64,000 nt of DNA. Origin: Solidesulfovibrio magneticus. Lineage in GTDB: Bacteria; Desulfobacterota; Desulfovibrionia; Desulfovibrionales; Desulfovibrionaceae. Within the stretch, counting starts at the first letter, position 1. Every line of letters begins with the position of its first letter. The position numbers and the translations under genes are program-made. The DNA is taken from the NCBI GenBank assembly GCA_002482565.1, contig DLGG01000038.1:1-64000 (forward strand), in the 5' to 3' direction. This document shows, piece by piece, positions 9,774-18,057 of this stretch. Under the pieces are notes generated by a model, which saw only the letters and a list, made by a program, of their open reading frames with translations, was not told the origin of the DNA and searched no databases.

Positions 9774-11558
9774 TTACATAGCCGGCGGCTGGGCCTCGGC
9801 GGCGGCAGGCGGCGCGCCGAGTTCGGCCACGGCCTCGGCGTAGGCGGCCCGCAGGGCTTCCATGTAGACCGCGTCCACCGGACCCTTCCAGGTGGTCACC
9901 TCGGTGAAGCGCTTGGGAATGCGCGTGGCCCTGGGATCGTAGCCGCTGGCGATCTTGAGCCGCCAACGGGCGCGCCGGGCGTTCTCGGCGGCCGCGTCGA
10001 ACGAACCGGCCAGCTCTTCATGGCCCAGGCAGCCCAGCACCGAGGCGATGGCCTCGGGCTTGTAGACCTCCCGGGCGAAAAGACAGGCCACGAGGCAGGT
10101 GAGCAGCACCCGCTCACGCTCGTCCTTGACCAGAAAATCCACCACTTTGGCCACATCCTGCTCCTTGTGCTTCTGGTCGTAGGAGTAGGCCCCGGTGTCG
10201 AGGTGGGAATGGCGGAAGGCCACGGTCTGGGAGGCGAAATAGGTCTCGCCCGTGGCGTAGCCGGCCATTTCCTGCCCCAGCACGCAGGCGTAGTCGGCCC
10301 CGCCGTAATGGGCGGCGGCGGCCATGGCGCCCTGGCCCAGCAGCGCATAGAAGTCGTTGGCCTTGTGGCCGATGAGCCCCATGGCCCGCTTGAGGGCGGC
10401 CGCGTCGCCAAAGGTCAGCTTCACCTCGGTGTCCTTTTCGGAAATGACGCCCTTTTGCGTGGCTTCCACGGCCCAGGCCAGGGCCACGCCGGCCGAGATG
10501 ATGTCCAGGCCCTGGCGGTCGGCCATGTCGTTTATCGCCAGCACCTCCACCGGATCGATGACGCCAAGCATGGGGCCGGCCGCGAAGTTGGGCTCGTGGT
10601 CGTAGGCCACTTGGTGGATGGCGAAACGGTGGGAAGAGGAGAACATCTCGCGCACCATGCCGACGTGGATGCAGCCCACCGGGCAGCCGGCGCAGGCGGC
10701 GTTGTGCATGAGGAGCTTTTCGGCAAAGGCCTCGCCCGAGACCTTGTCGGCCTCGGCGTCGCTGGTGGCGGCCAGGTTGCGCCAGGGCAGGGACTTGAGT
10801 TCGTTTAAGGGCAGCACGTTGGCCGGGGTGCCGAGGTTGTGGTATTTCTCCATCATCCCCGAAGACGTGACTTTTTCGTGGATGTCCTTGAAAAGCTTGG
10901 CATAGCCCTTGTCGGCCGGAAGCGGCAGGTCGCCGTCGCCCTGCAGGACGATGCCTTTGAGATTTTTCGCGCCCATGACCGCCCCGGCCCCGAGGCGGCC
11001 GAAGTGGCGGTAGGTGTCGACGTTGATGCAGGCGTAGCCCGAGCCGTTTTCCCCGGCCGGGCCGATGCGCAGGATGCTGCGGTGGCCCGAAGCGCCCTCG
11101 GCGATCTTTCGCAGGAGCTTGCCCGTGGTGAAGACGTCGGCCCCGGTCAGATAATGGACGTCGATGCGCTCAATGCGCCGCGAGCCGACCACCAGGGTGG
11201 ACAGCCTCGGAGCCTTGCCGATGACCACCAAGGCGTCATAGCCGGCGAAGCGCAAGGCCAGGGCCGAGCGGCCGCCGGCGTGGGATTCGGCGTAGTTTTC
11301 ATTGTACGGCGACTTGAAGCCGCACACGGTCTTGCTCATGAGCGGAAAATAGCCCGTGGCCGGACCTATGGCGAAAATCAGCGGCTGGCGGGGATCGAAA
11401 GCCGGGGCCGTGGGCAGGCCGTATTTTTCGTAGAGCAGCGCCGCCAGCCCCGAGCCGCCGAGGTAGGCCCGCCGGCCGGGCAGGATGGCCAGTTCGCCGC
11501 GACCGCGTTCCAGGTCATAGACCAGGACGCGAAAAAGGTCGTTCGCTTCATTCGACAT
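9774..11558 (-). CDS. aor: Tungsten-type aldehyde:ferredoxin oxidoreductase (first copy)
   Basis: A 594-residue protein of AOR family length. The N-terminal domain has LGGSGLAALLYEKYGLP, FAIGPATGYFPLMSKTV and, further on, GRLGAGAVMGAKNLKGIVL, the tungstopterin-binding segments. The 4Fe-4S ligands are the CAGCPVGC motif and a late Cys in LLTCLVACLF. The usual D-x-x-G-x-D segment appears as DRQGLDIISAG. The family oxidises aldehydes to acids with ferredoxin as acceptor, using a bis-tungstopterin. Its gene overlaps by 11 bases the 3' end of a four-cluster ferredoxin gene, clearly its redox partner. GGAG lies 7 bases before the ATG. Substrate range is unknown. A second, distant paralogue lies at 19.4-21.2 kb. 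Confidence 0.9.
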   Translation of the reverse strand: MSNEANDLFRVLVYDLERGRGELAILPGRRAYLGGSGLAALLYEKYGLPTAPAFDPRQPLIFAIGPATGYFPLMSKTVCGFKSPYNENYAESHAGGRSALALRFAGYDALVVIGKAPRLSTLVVGSRRIERIDVHYLTGADVFTTGKLLRKIAEGASGHRSILRIGPAGENGSGYACINVDTYRHFGRLGAGAVMGAKNLKGIVLQGDGDLPLPADKGYAKLFKDIHEKVTSSGMMEKYHNLGTPANVLPLNELKSLPWRNLAATSDAEADKVSGEAFAEKLLMHNAACAGCPVGCIHVGMVREMFSSSHRFAIHQVAYDHEPNFAAGPMLGVIDPVEVLAINDMADRQGLDIISAGVALAWAVEATQKGVISEKDTEVKLTFGDAAALKRAMGLIGHKANDFYALLGQGAMAAAAHYGGADYACVLGQEMAGYATGETYFASQTVAFRHSHLDTGAYSYDQKHKEQDVAKVVDFLVKDERERVLLTCLVACLFAREVYKPEAIASVLGCLGHEELAGSFDAAAENARRARWRLKIASGYDPRATRIPKRFTEVTTWKGPVDAVYMEALRAAYAEAVAELGAPPAAAEAQPPAM

Positions 11559-11991
11559 GGCAACTCTCCAGGCAGGGGGCGGCGGGCGTGTCGGCCTCGA
11601 CCAGCTCCAGGCAGTCGTGGGGGCAATAGGCGGTGCACTGGCCGCAGTGCAGGCACACGGCGGGATTGCCGGCCGCGTCCAGGTTGATGGCCTCCACCGG
11701 GCAGGCGCTCGCGCACTGGCCGCATTGGATGCACAGGGATTTCTTGAGCGTCACTCCGCCGCCGGACTTGCGCTGGCTCATGGCTCCGGTTGGGCAGGCG
11801 GCCGCGCACGGGGCCGGATCGCAAGCCAGGCACAGGATGGCCTGGAAGCCGCTGGACACGCCGCCGGTGGAACGGATGCGAATGCCGGCGGTTTGCCATG
11901 ACACGGCCTTGTAAACGAGGCGGGCGCAGGCCAGGGAGCAGGAATGACAGCCGATGCAGCGCTCCATGCGCAGGGCGCGATGGATCTTCAT
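11548..11991 (-). CDS. Four-cluster ferredoxin-like electron-transfer subunit
   Basis: A 147-residue protein from the ATG that follows TTTGGAG; an upstream in-frame ATG adds 13 residues without a better ribosome site. Sixteen cysteines form four 4Fe-4S motifs in order: CIGCHSCSLAC, CLACDPAPCAAACP, CIQCGQCASACP and CLHCGQCTAYCP. This is the HycB/AorX-type polyferredoxin fold found beside many aldehyde oxidoreductases. It should pass electrons from the oxidoreductase encoded immediately downstream (11-base overlap, translational coupling) to a ferredoxin or other carrier in the cytoplasm. No signal peptide is seen. Confidence 0.88.
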   Translation of the reverse strand: MKIHRALRMERCIGCHSCSLACARLVYKAVSWQTAGIRIRSTGGVSSGFQAILCLACDPAPCAAACPTGAMSQRKSGGGVTLKKSLCIQCGQCASACPVEAINLDAAGNPAVCLHCGQCTAYCPHDCLELVEADTPAAPCLESCHVE

Positions 11992-12136
11992 GGTCGGGTC
12001 TCCAAAGGCGAGTTCGCCAAAAAAAGGCATAATGGTTTCGGGTATCTTTCAATTGGCATAGTGGCATCAGGACTGCCCGAGGTCAACCGCCGGCTGGCGA
12101 CATTTGGCCGACGCCGCGAAAACGGCAAAGGATTTC

Positions 12137-12165
12137 TTGACCGGGCCGGCGAATCCGCTTAATAA
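12137..12165 (+). promoter_or_regulatory. Candidate sigma-70 promoter for tRNA-Ala
   Basis: TTGACC, a 17-base spacer, then TAATAA ending 13 bases before the first tRNA base. The -35 box is 5/6 to consensus; the -10 box is poor, so support rests mainly on position. Confidence 0.4.
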
Positions 12166-12178
12166 CCTTTCTCCCAAC

Positions 12179-12254
12179 GGGGGCGTAGCTCATCTGGGAG
12201 AGCGATGCGTTCGCAACGCATAGGTAGTGGGTTCAAGTCCCATCGCCTCCACCA
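12179..12254 (+). tRNA. tRNA-Ala (anticodon CGC)
   Basis: A 76-base cloverleaf can be drawn by hand. The acceptor arms are GGGGGCG and CGCCTCC with one G-U pair, then discriminator A and an encoded CCA. The D arm is GCTC/GAGC, the anticodon stem ATGCG/CGCAT has loop TTCGCAA giving anticodon CGC, and the T loop is TTCAAGT. It reads GCG alanine codons, which are frequent in this GC-rich genome. A strong intrinsic terminator follows directly, so it is a single-tRNA transcript. Confidence 0.95.
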
Positions 12255-12264
12255 AAGGCATTCG

Positions 12265-12303
12265 AAGGCCTTGCGGTTTGATGCCGCAAGGCCTTTTTCT
12301 TTT
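12265..12303 (+). terminator. Intrinsic terminator of tRNA-Ala
   Basis: Perfect 12-base stem AAGGCCTTGCGG / CCGCAAGGCCTT with a 7-base loop and a following T-rich run (TTTTTCTTTT). It starts 11 bases after the tRNA CCA end. Confidence 0.92.
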
Positions 12304-12331
12304 GAGCCAGAAAAGGAAGGCCCGCGCCCCG

Positions 12332-13072
12332 CTACACCATGCCGCCGTTGGCCCGGATGACCGCGCCGTTGATCCAGCCGCCGCCCTCTCCCACCAAAAA
12401 CGACACCACCCCGGCCACATCCTCGGGCGTGCCGAGCCGGCCCAGAGGCGTGGCCGCCGCGATGCGCTCCACCATCTCCGGCGTCTTGCCCGTCAGGAAA
12501 AGCTCCGTGCCGACAGGCCCCGGGGCCACGGCCGTGACGCTTATGCCGCGCGGCCCCATTTCCTTGGCGAAAATGGCGGTCATGGTTTCCACCGCCGCCT
12601 TGGTCGCGGCGTAGACGGCATAGCCGGCTGGCCGCAGCCCGACCACGCTGGAAGAAAAATTGACGATGCGCCCATTGTCGCGCAACCGGGTCGCGGCCAG
12701 GCGCAGCATGTTGAACGTGCCGCCGAGGTTGATGGACACCAGGCGCTCGTAGAGTTCGTCGCTGGTGTCGGCCAGGGAAACCAGCCCAGGCTGCATCACG
12801 CCGGCGTTGTTGACGACGACGTCCACGCCGCCGAAAACGGCCTGGGCCGCCTCGAAGAGCGCGGCCGCATCGGCCGGGTCGGACACGTCGGCTCCGATGG
12901 CGACCCCATGGCCGCCCTCGGCCACAATCTCGCGCACAACGGCCTGCGCCCGGGCCTGCCCCGCCACGTAATTGACCACCACCGCCAAGCCGTCCGCCGC
13001 CAGACGCCGGGCCACAGCCGCGCCGATGCCTCGGGACGCGCCGGTGACGATGGCCACACGTTTATCCGCCAT
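12332..13072 (-). CDS. Short-chain dehydrogenase/reductase (classical SDR, FabG-like)
   Basis: A 246-residue protein, start chosen at the ATG preceded by GGAGGACTC; a much longer open frame upstream has no coding signal. It has the Rossmann motif TGASRGIG at the N-terminus, the NNAG motif, the catalytic Ser in NFSSSVVG and YAATK with Tyr and Lys. The C-terminus ends with INGAVIRANGG, typical of 3-oxoacyl-ACP reductase-like SDRs. It should reduce a carbonyl with NAD(P)H in the cytoplasm. The substrate is unknown; nothing near points to fatty-acid synthesis. It converges on the tRNA gene and diverges from the kinase-like gene. Confidence 0.85.
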   Translation of the reverse strand: MADKRVAIVTGASRGIGAAVARRLAADGLAVVVNYVAGQARAQAVVREIVAEGGHGVAIGADVSDPADAAALFEAAQAVFGGVDVVVNNAGVMQPGLVSLADTSDELYERLVSINLGGTFNMLRLAATRLRDNGRIVNFSSSVVGLRPAGYAVYAATKAAVETMTAIFAKEMGPRGISVTAVAPGPVGTELFLTGKTPEMVERIAAATPLGRLGTPEDVAGVVSFLVGEGGGWINGAVIRANGGMV

Positions 13073-13252
13073 GAGTCCTCCCCCCATCCCGTCAGCGTTC
13101 ATCGGCCGGGATCGACCGGACGCTGACGGACGTTGTTCGACACTAGCCCGTCCACAAGCCTGCGACAAGCCGTCCAATACGCCCCGGGCGTTGCCCAAGA
13201 TCCGAAAATCGGGCACAGGTAGAGGAAACGTCCAACCGCCACGGAGGCGTCC

Positions 13253-14209
13253 TTGGCACCAACCGCCCGCGAACTGCTCGCCCGTCTGGCCCCGGATTTT
13301 CCGGCGCGCCACGTCGGGGACCTCTACGACGACACCACCGAATTCATGCGCATCGGCTACGGCGACGTCATGGTTCTTGGCGAGCGCCACTTCCTGGTCC
13401 TGCGTGACGAGGCCGAACGCCGCTTCGGCATGGAAGATCCGAAATACTGGGTCAAACGCTGCCGTTGCCTGGAAAATGGCGGCCGCAACATCGTCAAGCT
13501 CGTCTTCCACGAAACCTTTCCCATGACCATCGGCTCCATGGTGGTCACCTGCACGAGAAGCCCGCGCAAGGAGACCCGCATCCTCGACCTCGTGCGCGGC
13601 GATCCCCGGTTCATGCAGGGCGAAACCATCTACGACGCGGCCGGCAATCCCGTGCGCATCCTCGACCTTGTCGCCGGCAAGCGCCTGGATGAAAAGATCG
13701 AGGCCCTGGAAATGCCGCATCGCGACTATTTCCACGACCTCTTCCCCACGGTTCTCGAACGCTTCATCGAGGCCTGTCAGGCCATCAAATGGCTGCATGA
13801 CCGCAATGAAAAGCACGGCGACGTGCGCCGCGACCACCTCTACGTGCTCCACGATTCCGGGCAGTATTGCTGGATCGATTTCGATTACACTTTTGACTTC
13901 CAGGAAAGCCCGTTTGGCCTCGACCTCTTTGGCCTGGGCAACATCATCCAGTTCCTGGCCGGCATGGGGCAGCACACCACCCAGTCCGTCTCGCCGGCCT
14001 TGCGCGCGCAAATCACCAGCGACGATTGCTCCATCATGTTCCCCAACCGCATCGTCAACCTGCAAAAGCTCTTTCCCTACATCCCGCTCGAACTGACCAA
14101 CGTCTTGCGGCGATTTTCCCTGGCCGCCGAGGTCTACTACGACACGGCCGGCGAACTTATCGACGACCTTTGCCGCGCCCGCCAAGCCCTTGGCCGCAGC
14201 GGCGTCTGA
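13253..14209 (+). CDS. Protein-kinase-fold protein, paired with a universal stress protein
   Basis: A 318-residue protein starting at TTG, supported by GGAGG six bases upstream; no ATG or GTG fits the ribosome site. The second half carries kinase-like motifs: WLHDRNEKHGDVRRDHLYVL, in which H-G-D-x-R-x-D-H replaces the HRD catalytic loop, and WIDFDYTFDF, a DFG-like metal-binding segment. A candidate ATP-binding Lys is in GRNIVKLVFHETF. It resembles the LPS/aminoglycoside and Ser/Thr kinase superfamily but I cannot assign a named family. No membrane segment or signal peptide. The uspA-like gene follows after 13 bases, so the two are probably one operon. Substrate may be a protein or a small molecule. 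Confidence 0.7.
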   Translation: MAPTARELLARLAPDFPARHVGDLYDDTTEFMRIGYGDVMVLGERHFLVLRDEAERRFGMEDPKYWVKRCRCLENGGRNIVKLVFHETFPMTIGSMVVTCTRSPRKETRILDLVRGDPRFMQGETIYDAAGNPVRILDLVAGKRLDEKIEALEMPHRDYFHDLFPTVLERFIEACQAIKWLHDRNEKHGDVRRDHLYVLHDSGQYCWIDFDYTFDFQESPFGLDLFGLGNIIQFLAGMGQHTTQSVSPALRAQITSDDCSIMFPNRIVNLQKLFPYIPLELTNVLRRFSLAAEVYYDTAGELIDDLCRARQALGRSGV

Positions 14210-14222
14210 ACCTGGAGCAGCC

Positions 14223-14711
14223 ATGAATACCGACAAAATCCTCATTGCCTACGACGGATCGGACAATGCCCAGCGCTCCGTGGCCTATGTCGCGGCCATG
14301 GTCGGGCACGATGGAACCCGACAAGTCGATGTGGCCGCCATCGAACGGCCGGCCGACCGGGACCTTTTTGCCGATGACGCGGCCTGGAAAACCGAATGCC
14401 AGCGCCGCAACGCCGCTATGCGTGACGCCCTGGCTCAGGCCAGGGCCATGCTCGTCGCGGCCGGCATTCCCGATGGCAAGGTGGGCACGCGGTTCGTGGA
14501 GAGCTGCCGTTCCCCCCTGCGGGAAGCCACCGAATGCAGCATCGGCACAAGCATCGCCCTGGAAGTGCTGCGGCTGGCCGAGGAAGGCGGCTACGGCACC
14601 GTGGTCGTGGGCCGGCGCGGCGTGTCCAAGCAGGAGGAGTTCCTCTTCGGCAGCGTCTCCACCAAAATCATTCACGCCGCCAAGGGGTTGGCGGTCTGGG
14701 TGGTGGCGTAA
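14223..14711 (+). CDS. Universal stress protein family (UspA)
   Basis: A 162-residue protein; start chosen at the ATG preceded by TGGAGCAG. It begins ILIAYDGSDNAQRSVAYVA, with the conserved Asp of the Usp fold. The ATP-binding G-2x-G-9x-G(S/T) motif is present near the end as VGRRGVSKQEEFLFGSVS. It is therefore of the nucleotide-binding Usp class, not the non-binding UspA class. Single domain, cytoplasmic. It is 13 bases downstream of the kinase-fold gene and followed by a strong hairpin. Confidence 0.88.
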   Translation: MNTDKILIAYDGSDNAQRSVAYVAAMVGHDGTRQVDVAAIERPADRDLFADDAAWKTECQRRNAAMRDALAQARAMLVAAGIPDGKVGTRFVESCRSPLREATECSIGTSIALEVLRLAEEGGYGTVVVGRRGVSKQEEFLFGSVSTKIIHAAKGLAVWVVA

Positions 14712-14860
14712 AGAAGCGACGAGAAGAGGGAAGAGGCTTGTTGCGACTCGTCTTGGAGGGGCAATCTCTCAGTTTGGGTGGCGGCTGGCGGTGGATTTGA
14801 CATTTCCTTCAAGCGCTTTTCGTGGGTGCGGCACGAGTCCGACCCGGAGCAAACGCAAGA

Positions 14861-14889
14861 GGCCGCCCGGGAATACGTCCCGGGCGGCC
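14861..14889. terminator. Hairpin between convergent genes
   Basis: Perfect 12-base inverted repeat (GGCCGCCCGGGA / TCCCGGGCGGCC) with loop ATACG, between the Usp gene and the oppositely oriented unknown gene. No clear T-run on either strand; probably a shared terminator. Confidence 0.65.
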
Positions 14890-14914
14890 CCTTGGTATTG
14901 GAATCTGCATGGAG

Positions 14915-15373
14915 CTATTGGGCCAGCCCCAGCAGCCGGTCGGCCATGAGCGACGGGGCCAGATCCCGCTTGAGGCCGGCGGTCAGCGTCAACTCCCCGC
15001 GCACATCCATGGGCTGGCTGGCCCCCGCAGCGGCGAAAGCCGCCTCGAAAGCCCGGCGCAGGGCCGCGAAAGACGCTTCCACCTCCGGATAATCATTATC
15101 TTCCCGCCAGGGCAGGCGCAGCGATTGCCGTAGCGTGCCGGTGGCGTGGTTGGGCGTGGCCAGCTGGTAGAAGCCGGCCGGCGCGGCTCCGGCACGTTCG
15201 TGCTGGCCGGGATAGCAGTGGGCCTGCCAGGAGGACGGCGGTTCGGGGATGGTCGAATCAATGCGCACGTATGGCAGGGCCAGCGCCTTCTCATGGCCTT
15301 CCAGGACGACATCGTAGACCAGTTCGGGGCGCAGGTTGCCGCGCTTTTTGACGATATGCCAGGTGATGCGCAT
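14915..15373 (-). CDS. Uncharacterised protein, third gene of the MoxR/VWA operon
   Basis: A 152-residue protein that I do not recognise. It begins MRITWHIVKKRGNLRPELVY, has no signal peptide, membrane segment or Cys motif, and its C-terminal third (AALRRAFEAAFAAA...) looks helical. It starts 12 bases after the stop of the VWA-domain gene on the same strand, and a hairpin terminator follows its stop, so it is the last gene of the MoxR ATPase operon. A role as partner or substrate of the ATPase/VWA pair is inference from position only. Confidence 0.65.
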   Translation of the reverse strand: MRITWHIVKKRGNLRPELVYDVVLEGHEKALALPYVRIDSTIPEPPSSWQAHCYPGQHERAGAAPAGFYQLATPNHATGTLRQSLRLPWREDNDYPEVEASFAALRRAFEAAFAAAGASQPMDVRGELTLTAGLKRDLAPSLMADRLLGLAQ

Positions 15374-15385
15374 AAGGGGTCTCTC

Positions 15386-16708
15386 CTAATCCAGTTGCAC
15401 GACAACGCCGAAAGGCGGCCGGTCCTTGACGGTTTTGGGCACGATCCACAGCACTGGGTAGGCCGGCTCCTCGGGAAACCGGTCGCACTGGAGATCGGTG
15501 AAATAGAGCAGACATGCCGGCATCAAACCGTCGGTTTCGACCTTGGCGAAAGCCGGGCGATAGTCGGTGCCGCCACCTCCCGGCGGAGAGAGGGACAAAG
15601 GCGGATCGGCCCGGGTGTAGACGACGGCCTCGCCCACGGTCGCGTCGCAGGCATAGACGTGAAGCGTTGCCTCGCAGGCGCTCAGGATGGAGCCGAGTTC
15701 GGCGCAAAAGGCGGTGAGAAGTTCCTCGTCCACCGAGCCGGAGGTGTCGAGAACAAGGGCCACCTCGCCCAGGGTCATGGAACGCGGCGAGGGGAGGTAC
15801 AGACCCAGGTGGATATGGCGGCGGCTGGGCGGCGACCAGGAATAGTCGCTGACCGCCCGGGCCAGGATGAAGCGGCGCAAAAGCGCCGCCCAGTCGAGCC
15901 TGGGCGCGGCCATTTCGGCCAGCAACCGGTCGAGTCCGGCCGGCATGTTGCCCATGGCGCTGGCCGCCCGACGCGACTGGTTGACGTCCTGGCGCAGCTT
16001 GTCGGTCAGATCGCGGTTTTCGGACTCCCGGCGCTGGCCGTCCAGGTCCGGGTGGTCGCGCACCTCGCCGATGCTGCGGCTTGGCGTTTGGCCAAGGGTT
16101 CCGGCTCCGTCCTTGTCGCCCGAAGCGCTTTGGGGCTGTTTGTCCTGCCCGGGAAGCTCGGAGCCGGACGGCGTGGGTTCGGCTTGTCCAGCCTTGGCGG
16201 CCAGCGGCGTGTCGCCGTCGCCGCCGCCCGGGGCGGTATCGGCCGGCAGGGCCGAAGTCTTGGCCGCATCCGTGCCGCCGCCGCCGTGGCGTTGGTCGAT
16301 TTCTCCGGCCAGCACGGCATAGATGGCCTCGGCCGGTTTGCCGGCGTGGGCGGCCTCGAAGGGGTGGCCCTTGGGCAGGGTGAAGCCCGCTTCCACGAGC
16401 AGCGCGGCCACGGCCAGATCGCAGGCCCGGTTCCACAGCGTTTTGTCGCGATTCTTGCGGCGTAAATGGTGTTCGCAGGCCAGATGGAGGATTTCGTGGG
16501 CAATGAGCGCCGTGATCTCGTCCTCGCCGCGCTCGGCCACAAAGAGGGGATTGTAGCCAAGGGTCACGCCGTCGGTCCAGACGTCGCGGCAGGAAGCGTC
16601 GGCCAGGGGGGTCAGGCGCAGGGCCATGGCCCCGAAAAACGGGTGGCCCAGCACGAGCTCCAGGCGCGAGCGCACGAGCTTTCGGCCCACGGCGTCTGGC
16701 GCGGTCAC
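15386..16708 (-). CDS. Metallopeptidase-like (DUF2201) / VWA-like domain protein
   Basis: A 440-residue protein. The N-terminal part (about 1-130) has ALIAHEILHLACEHHLRR, an HExxH zinc-peptidase-like motif with a following His pair. A low-complexity Gly/Ala/Pro/Gln-rich linker (about 135-215) leads to a C-terminal VWA-like domain with a metal-site motif DTSGSVDEELL (about residue 315) and YFTDLQCDRFPEEP. This is the DUF2201 architecture that goes with MoxR AAA+ ATPases. The GTG start overlaps the MoxR stop (GTGTGA), so the two are translationally coupled. Likely works with the ATPase in metal-dependent assembly or maturation of a target complex; the target is unknown. Confidence 0.8.
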   Translation of the reverse strand: MTAPDAVGRKLVRSRLELVLGHPFFGAMALRLTPLADASCRDVWTDGVTLGYNPLFVAERGEDEITALIAHEILHLACEHHLRRKNRDKTLWNRACDLAVAALLVEAGFTLPKGHPFEAAHAGKPAEAIYAVLAGEIDQRHGGGGTDAAKTSALPADTAPGGGDGDTPLAAKAGQAEPTPSGSELPGQDKQPQSASGDKDGAGTLGQTPSRSIGEVRDHPDLDGQRRESENRDLTDKLRQDVNQSRRAASAMGNMPAGLDRLLAEMAAPRLDWAALLRRFILARAVSDYSWSPPSRRHIHLGLYLPSPRSMTLGEVALVLDTSGSVDEELLTAFCAELGSILSACEATLHVYACDATVGEAVVYTRADPPLSLSPPGGGGTDYRPAFAKVETDGLMPACLLYFTDLQCDRFPEEPAYPVLWIVPKTVKDRPPFGVVVQLD

Positions 16709-17688
16709 ACGAACACCTCAGCGTTGTCCCGGGCCCAGGCGGCAAAGGCCGGCGTTTTGGCCGTGCGGCTGTCGCGGCGCACGGCGTCGCGCATGAGCAG
16801 CACGCCGAATTCCACCGGCAGCCGGGCGGCGTAACGAGTCAGCGCCGGCATGACGTCCGGGCAGGCCAGCCGTCCCAGGGCCTCGCAGATGGCGTAGGCG
16901 GCGGCCGGCTCCACCGGGGCCGGCGCGGCGTCGGGATCGGCCAGCACGGCGTCGGTGTCGGGCAGCTCGCGCCAGGTGCGCAGGAATCCCGAGAATTCCA
17001 AAGCCGCGCCGTCGCCTACGGCCCCGCGCAGCAGTTCCAGTTCCACCTGCGGATCGGGCGCGCCCCGCAACATGGTGGACACGAATTCCCAGGACCGGGG
17101 CGTGGGGAAGGAGCGGGCGGCCCGCGTGGGGTCGAAATCGTGGAGCAGGGCGGGCCGGAAGCGCAAAAAGGCCGTGACCTCGGACGCGATGCCCGAAGCT
17201 TCTGCCCAGGCAATCCAGTCCTCCAGGTGGGGTTCGATTTCCAGGTGCACGAACCGGTTGGCCAGGGCGGTCGGCATCCGGTGGGTGACGGCCCGGTCCT
17301 GGTCGCGGTTGCCGGCGGCGAGGACGGTCCAGCCGGTGGGCAGGCGGTATTCGCCAAGGGCCCGGTCGAGGATGAGCTGATAGCAAGCGGCCTGGACAAG
17401 TGGCGGGGCGGCGTTTAATTCGTCAAGGAATAAGACTCCCTGGCCGTCTGTCGGCAGGAAGGCCGGGGCGCGCCAGTGGGTGCGGCCGTCGGCGTCGATC
17501 TGGGGCAATCCGCGCAGATCTACCGGATCAAGAAGCACGGCCCGGATGTCGATAAGGTCGAGCCCAAGGGCCGCGGCGGTCTGAGCCACGATCTGGCTTT
17601 TGCCGACGCCTGGGGGACCCCAGAGAAATACGGGTTGGCGGATGGGGAGCAGGGTGGTCAGGGCGCGGGCGACATGGGACGGGATCAA
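16705..17688 (-). CDS. MoxR-family AAA+ ATPase
   Basis: A 327-residue protein from a TTG start preceded by TGGAGG at a 7-base spacing; the frame stays open for 55 codons upstream but through sequence that includes the promoter. Walker A is FLWGPPGVGKSQIV, Walker B is GVLFLDELNAAPPLVQAACY, sensor 1 is TVLAAGNRDQD, and an Arg finger candidate is MPTALANRFVHLEI. These define the MoxR branch. It is coupled to the downstream metallopeptidase/VWA gene. Such pairs act as chaperone-like systems for cofactor insertion or complex maturation. A good sigma-70 promoter lies about 140 bases upstream. Confidence 0.87.
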   Translation of the reverse strand: MIPSHVARALTTLLPIRQPVFLWGPPGVGKSQIVAQTAAALGLDLIDIRAVLLDPVDLRGLPQIDADGRTHWRAPAFLPTDGQGVLFLDELNAAPPLVQAACYQLILDRALGEYRLPTGWTVLAAGNRDQDRAVTHRMPTALANRFVHLEIEPHLEDWIAWAEASGIASEVTAFLRFRPALLHDFDPTRAARSFPTPRSWEFVSTMLRGAPDPQVELELLRGAVGDGAALEFSGFLRTWRELPDTDAVLADPDAAPAPVEPAAAYAICEALGRLACPDVMPALTRYAARLPVEFGVLLMRDAVRRDSRTAKTPAFAAWARDNAEVFV

Positions 17689-18057
17689 CGGCAACCTCCA
17701 GGAGAAAAGTCCCGGGGCGTCGCCGTCATCGGAGCAGGAGCGCGGAAGGCGGCATGGCGCGGACTTCCACGCCGCCTGACGCGCCGGGCATGGCCACCGT
17801 CCGGAAACGCCCCGGGATGGGTTGTTGATAATGAAATTGAGAATTGATGTCAATTAATGAAAGGAACAAGAAGAGGAAGAACGTCTGCCGGCCTGTTTGG
17901 CCAGATCCTCCTTGGCGCTTGGCAGGAGCTGGAAGCGGCGCACGGGCGTGCCGACGCCGATGCCGTGCGTATGAAAAGGGCGAAAGATCGGGCTGCGAAT
18001 CAGGGCGTGAATCATGTCGGCGGCGGCGACAAGCTGGCAAACGCCGCCTGTCCTGCA
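17689..18057. other. Non-coding stretch upstream of the MoxR gene
   Basis: No supported gene in this stretch of about 370 bases. It holds a predicted sigma-70 promoter for the MoxR operon (17825-17853) inside an AT-rich pocket and, beyond it, a GC-rich leader-like sequence. Open frames here have no coding signature. Confidence 0.6.
17825..17853 (-). promoter_or_regulatory. Candidate sigma-70 promoter of the MoxR operon
   Basis: On the minus strand TTGACA (perfect -35), a 17-base spacer and TATCAA (-10, 4/6). It sits in the only AT-rich pocket of the region and points towards the MoxR gene, leaving an untranslated leader of about 130 bases. The 14-base palindrome AATTGATGTCAATT covers the -35 box and could be an operator. 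Confidence 0.6.

Noticed and set aside
9021..10808. A 595-codon plus-strand open frame across pgi and the first aldehyde oxidoreductase
   Set aside because: Antisense to two well-recognised enzymes, His/Gly/Val-rich with no family pattern.
12179..12254. tRNA-Ala as the attachment site of an integrated element
   Set aside because: No integrase and no second copy of the tRNA 3' end within the window; flanking genes have normal composition.
12332..14245. A 637-codon minus-strand open frame that includes the SDR gene
   Set aside because: The N-terminal 390 codons run antisense to the kinase-fold gene and lack any fold signature; the SDR motifs begin only after a clear GGAGG-ATG at 13072.
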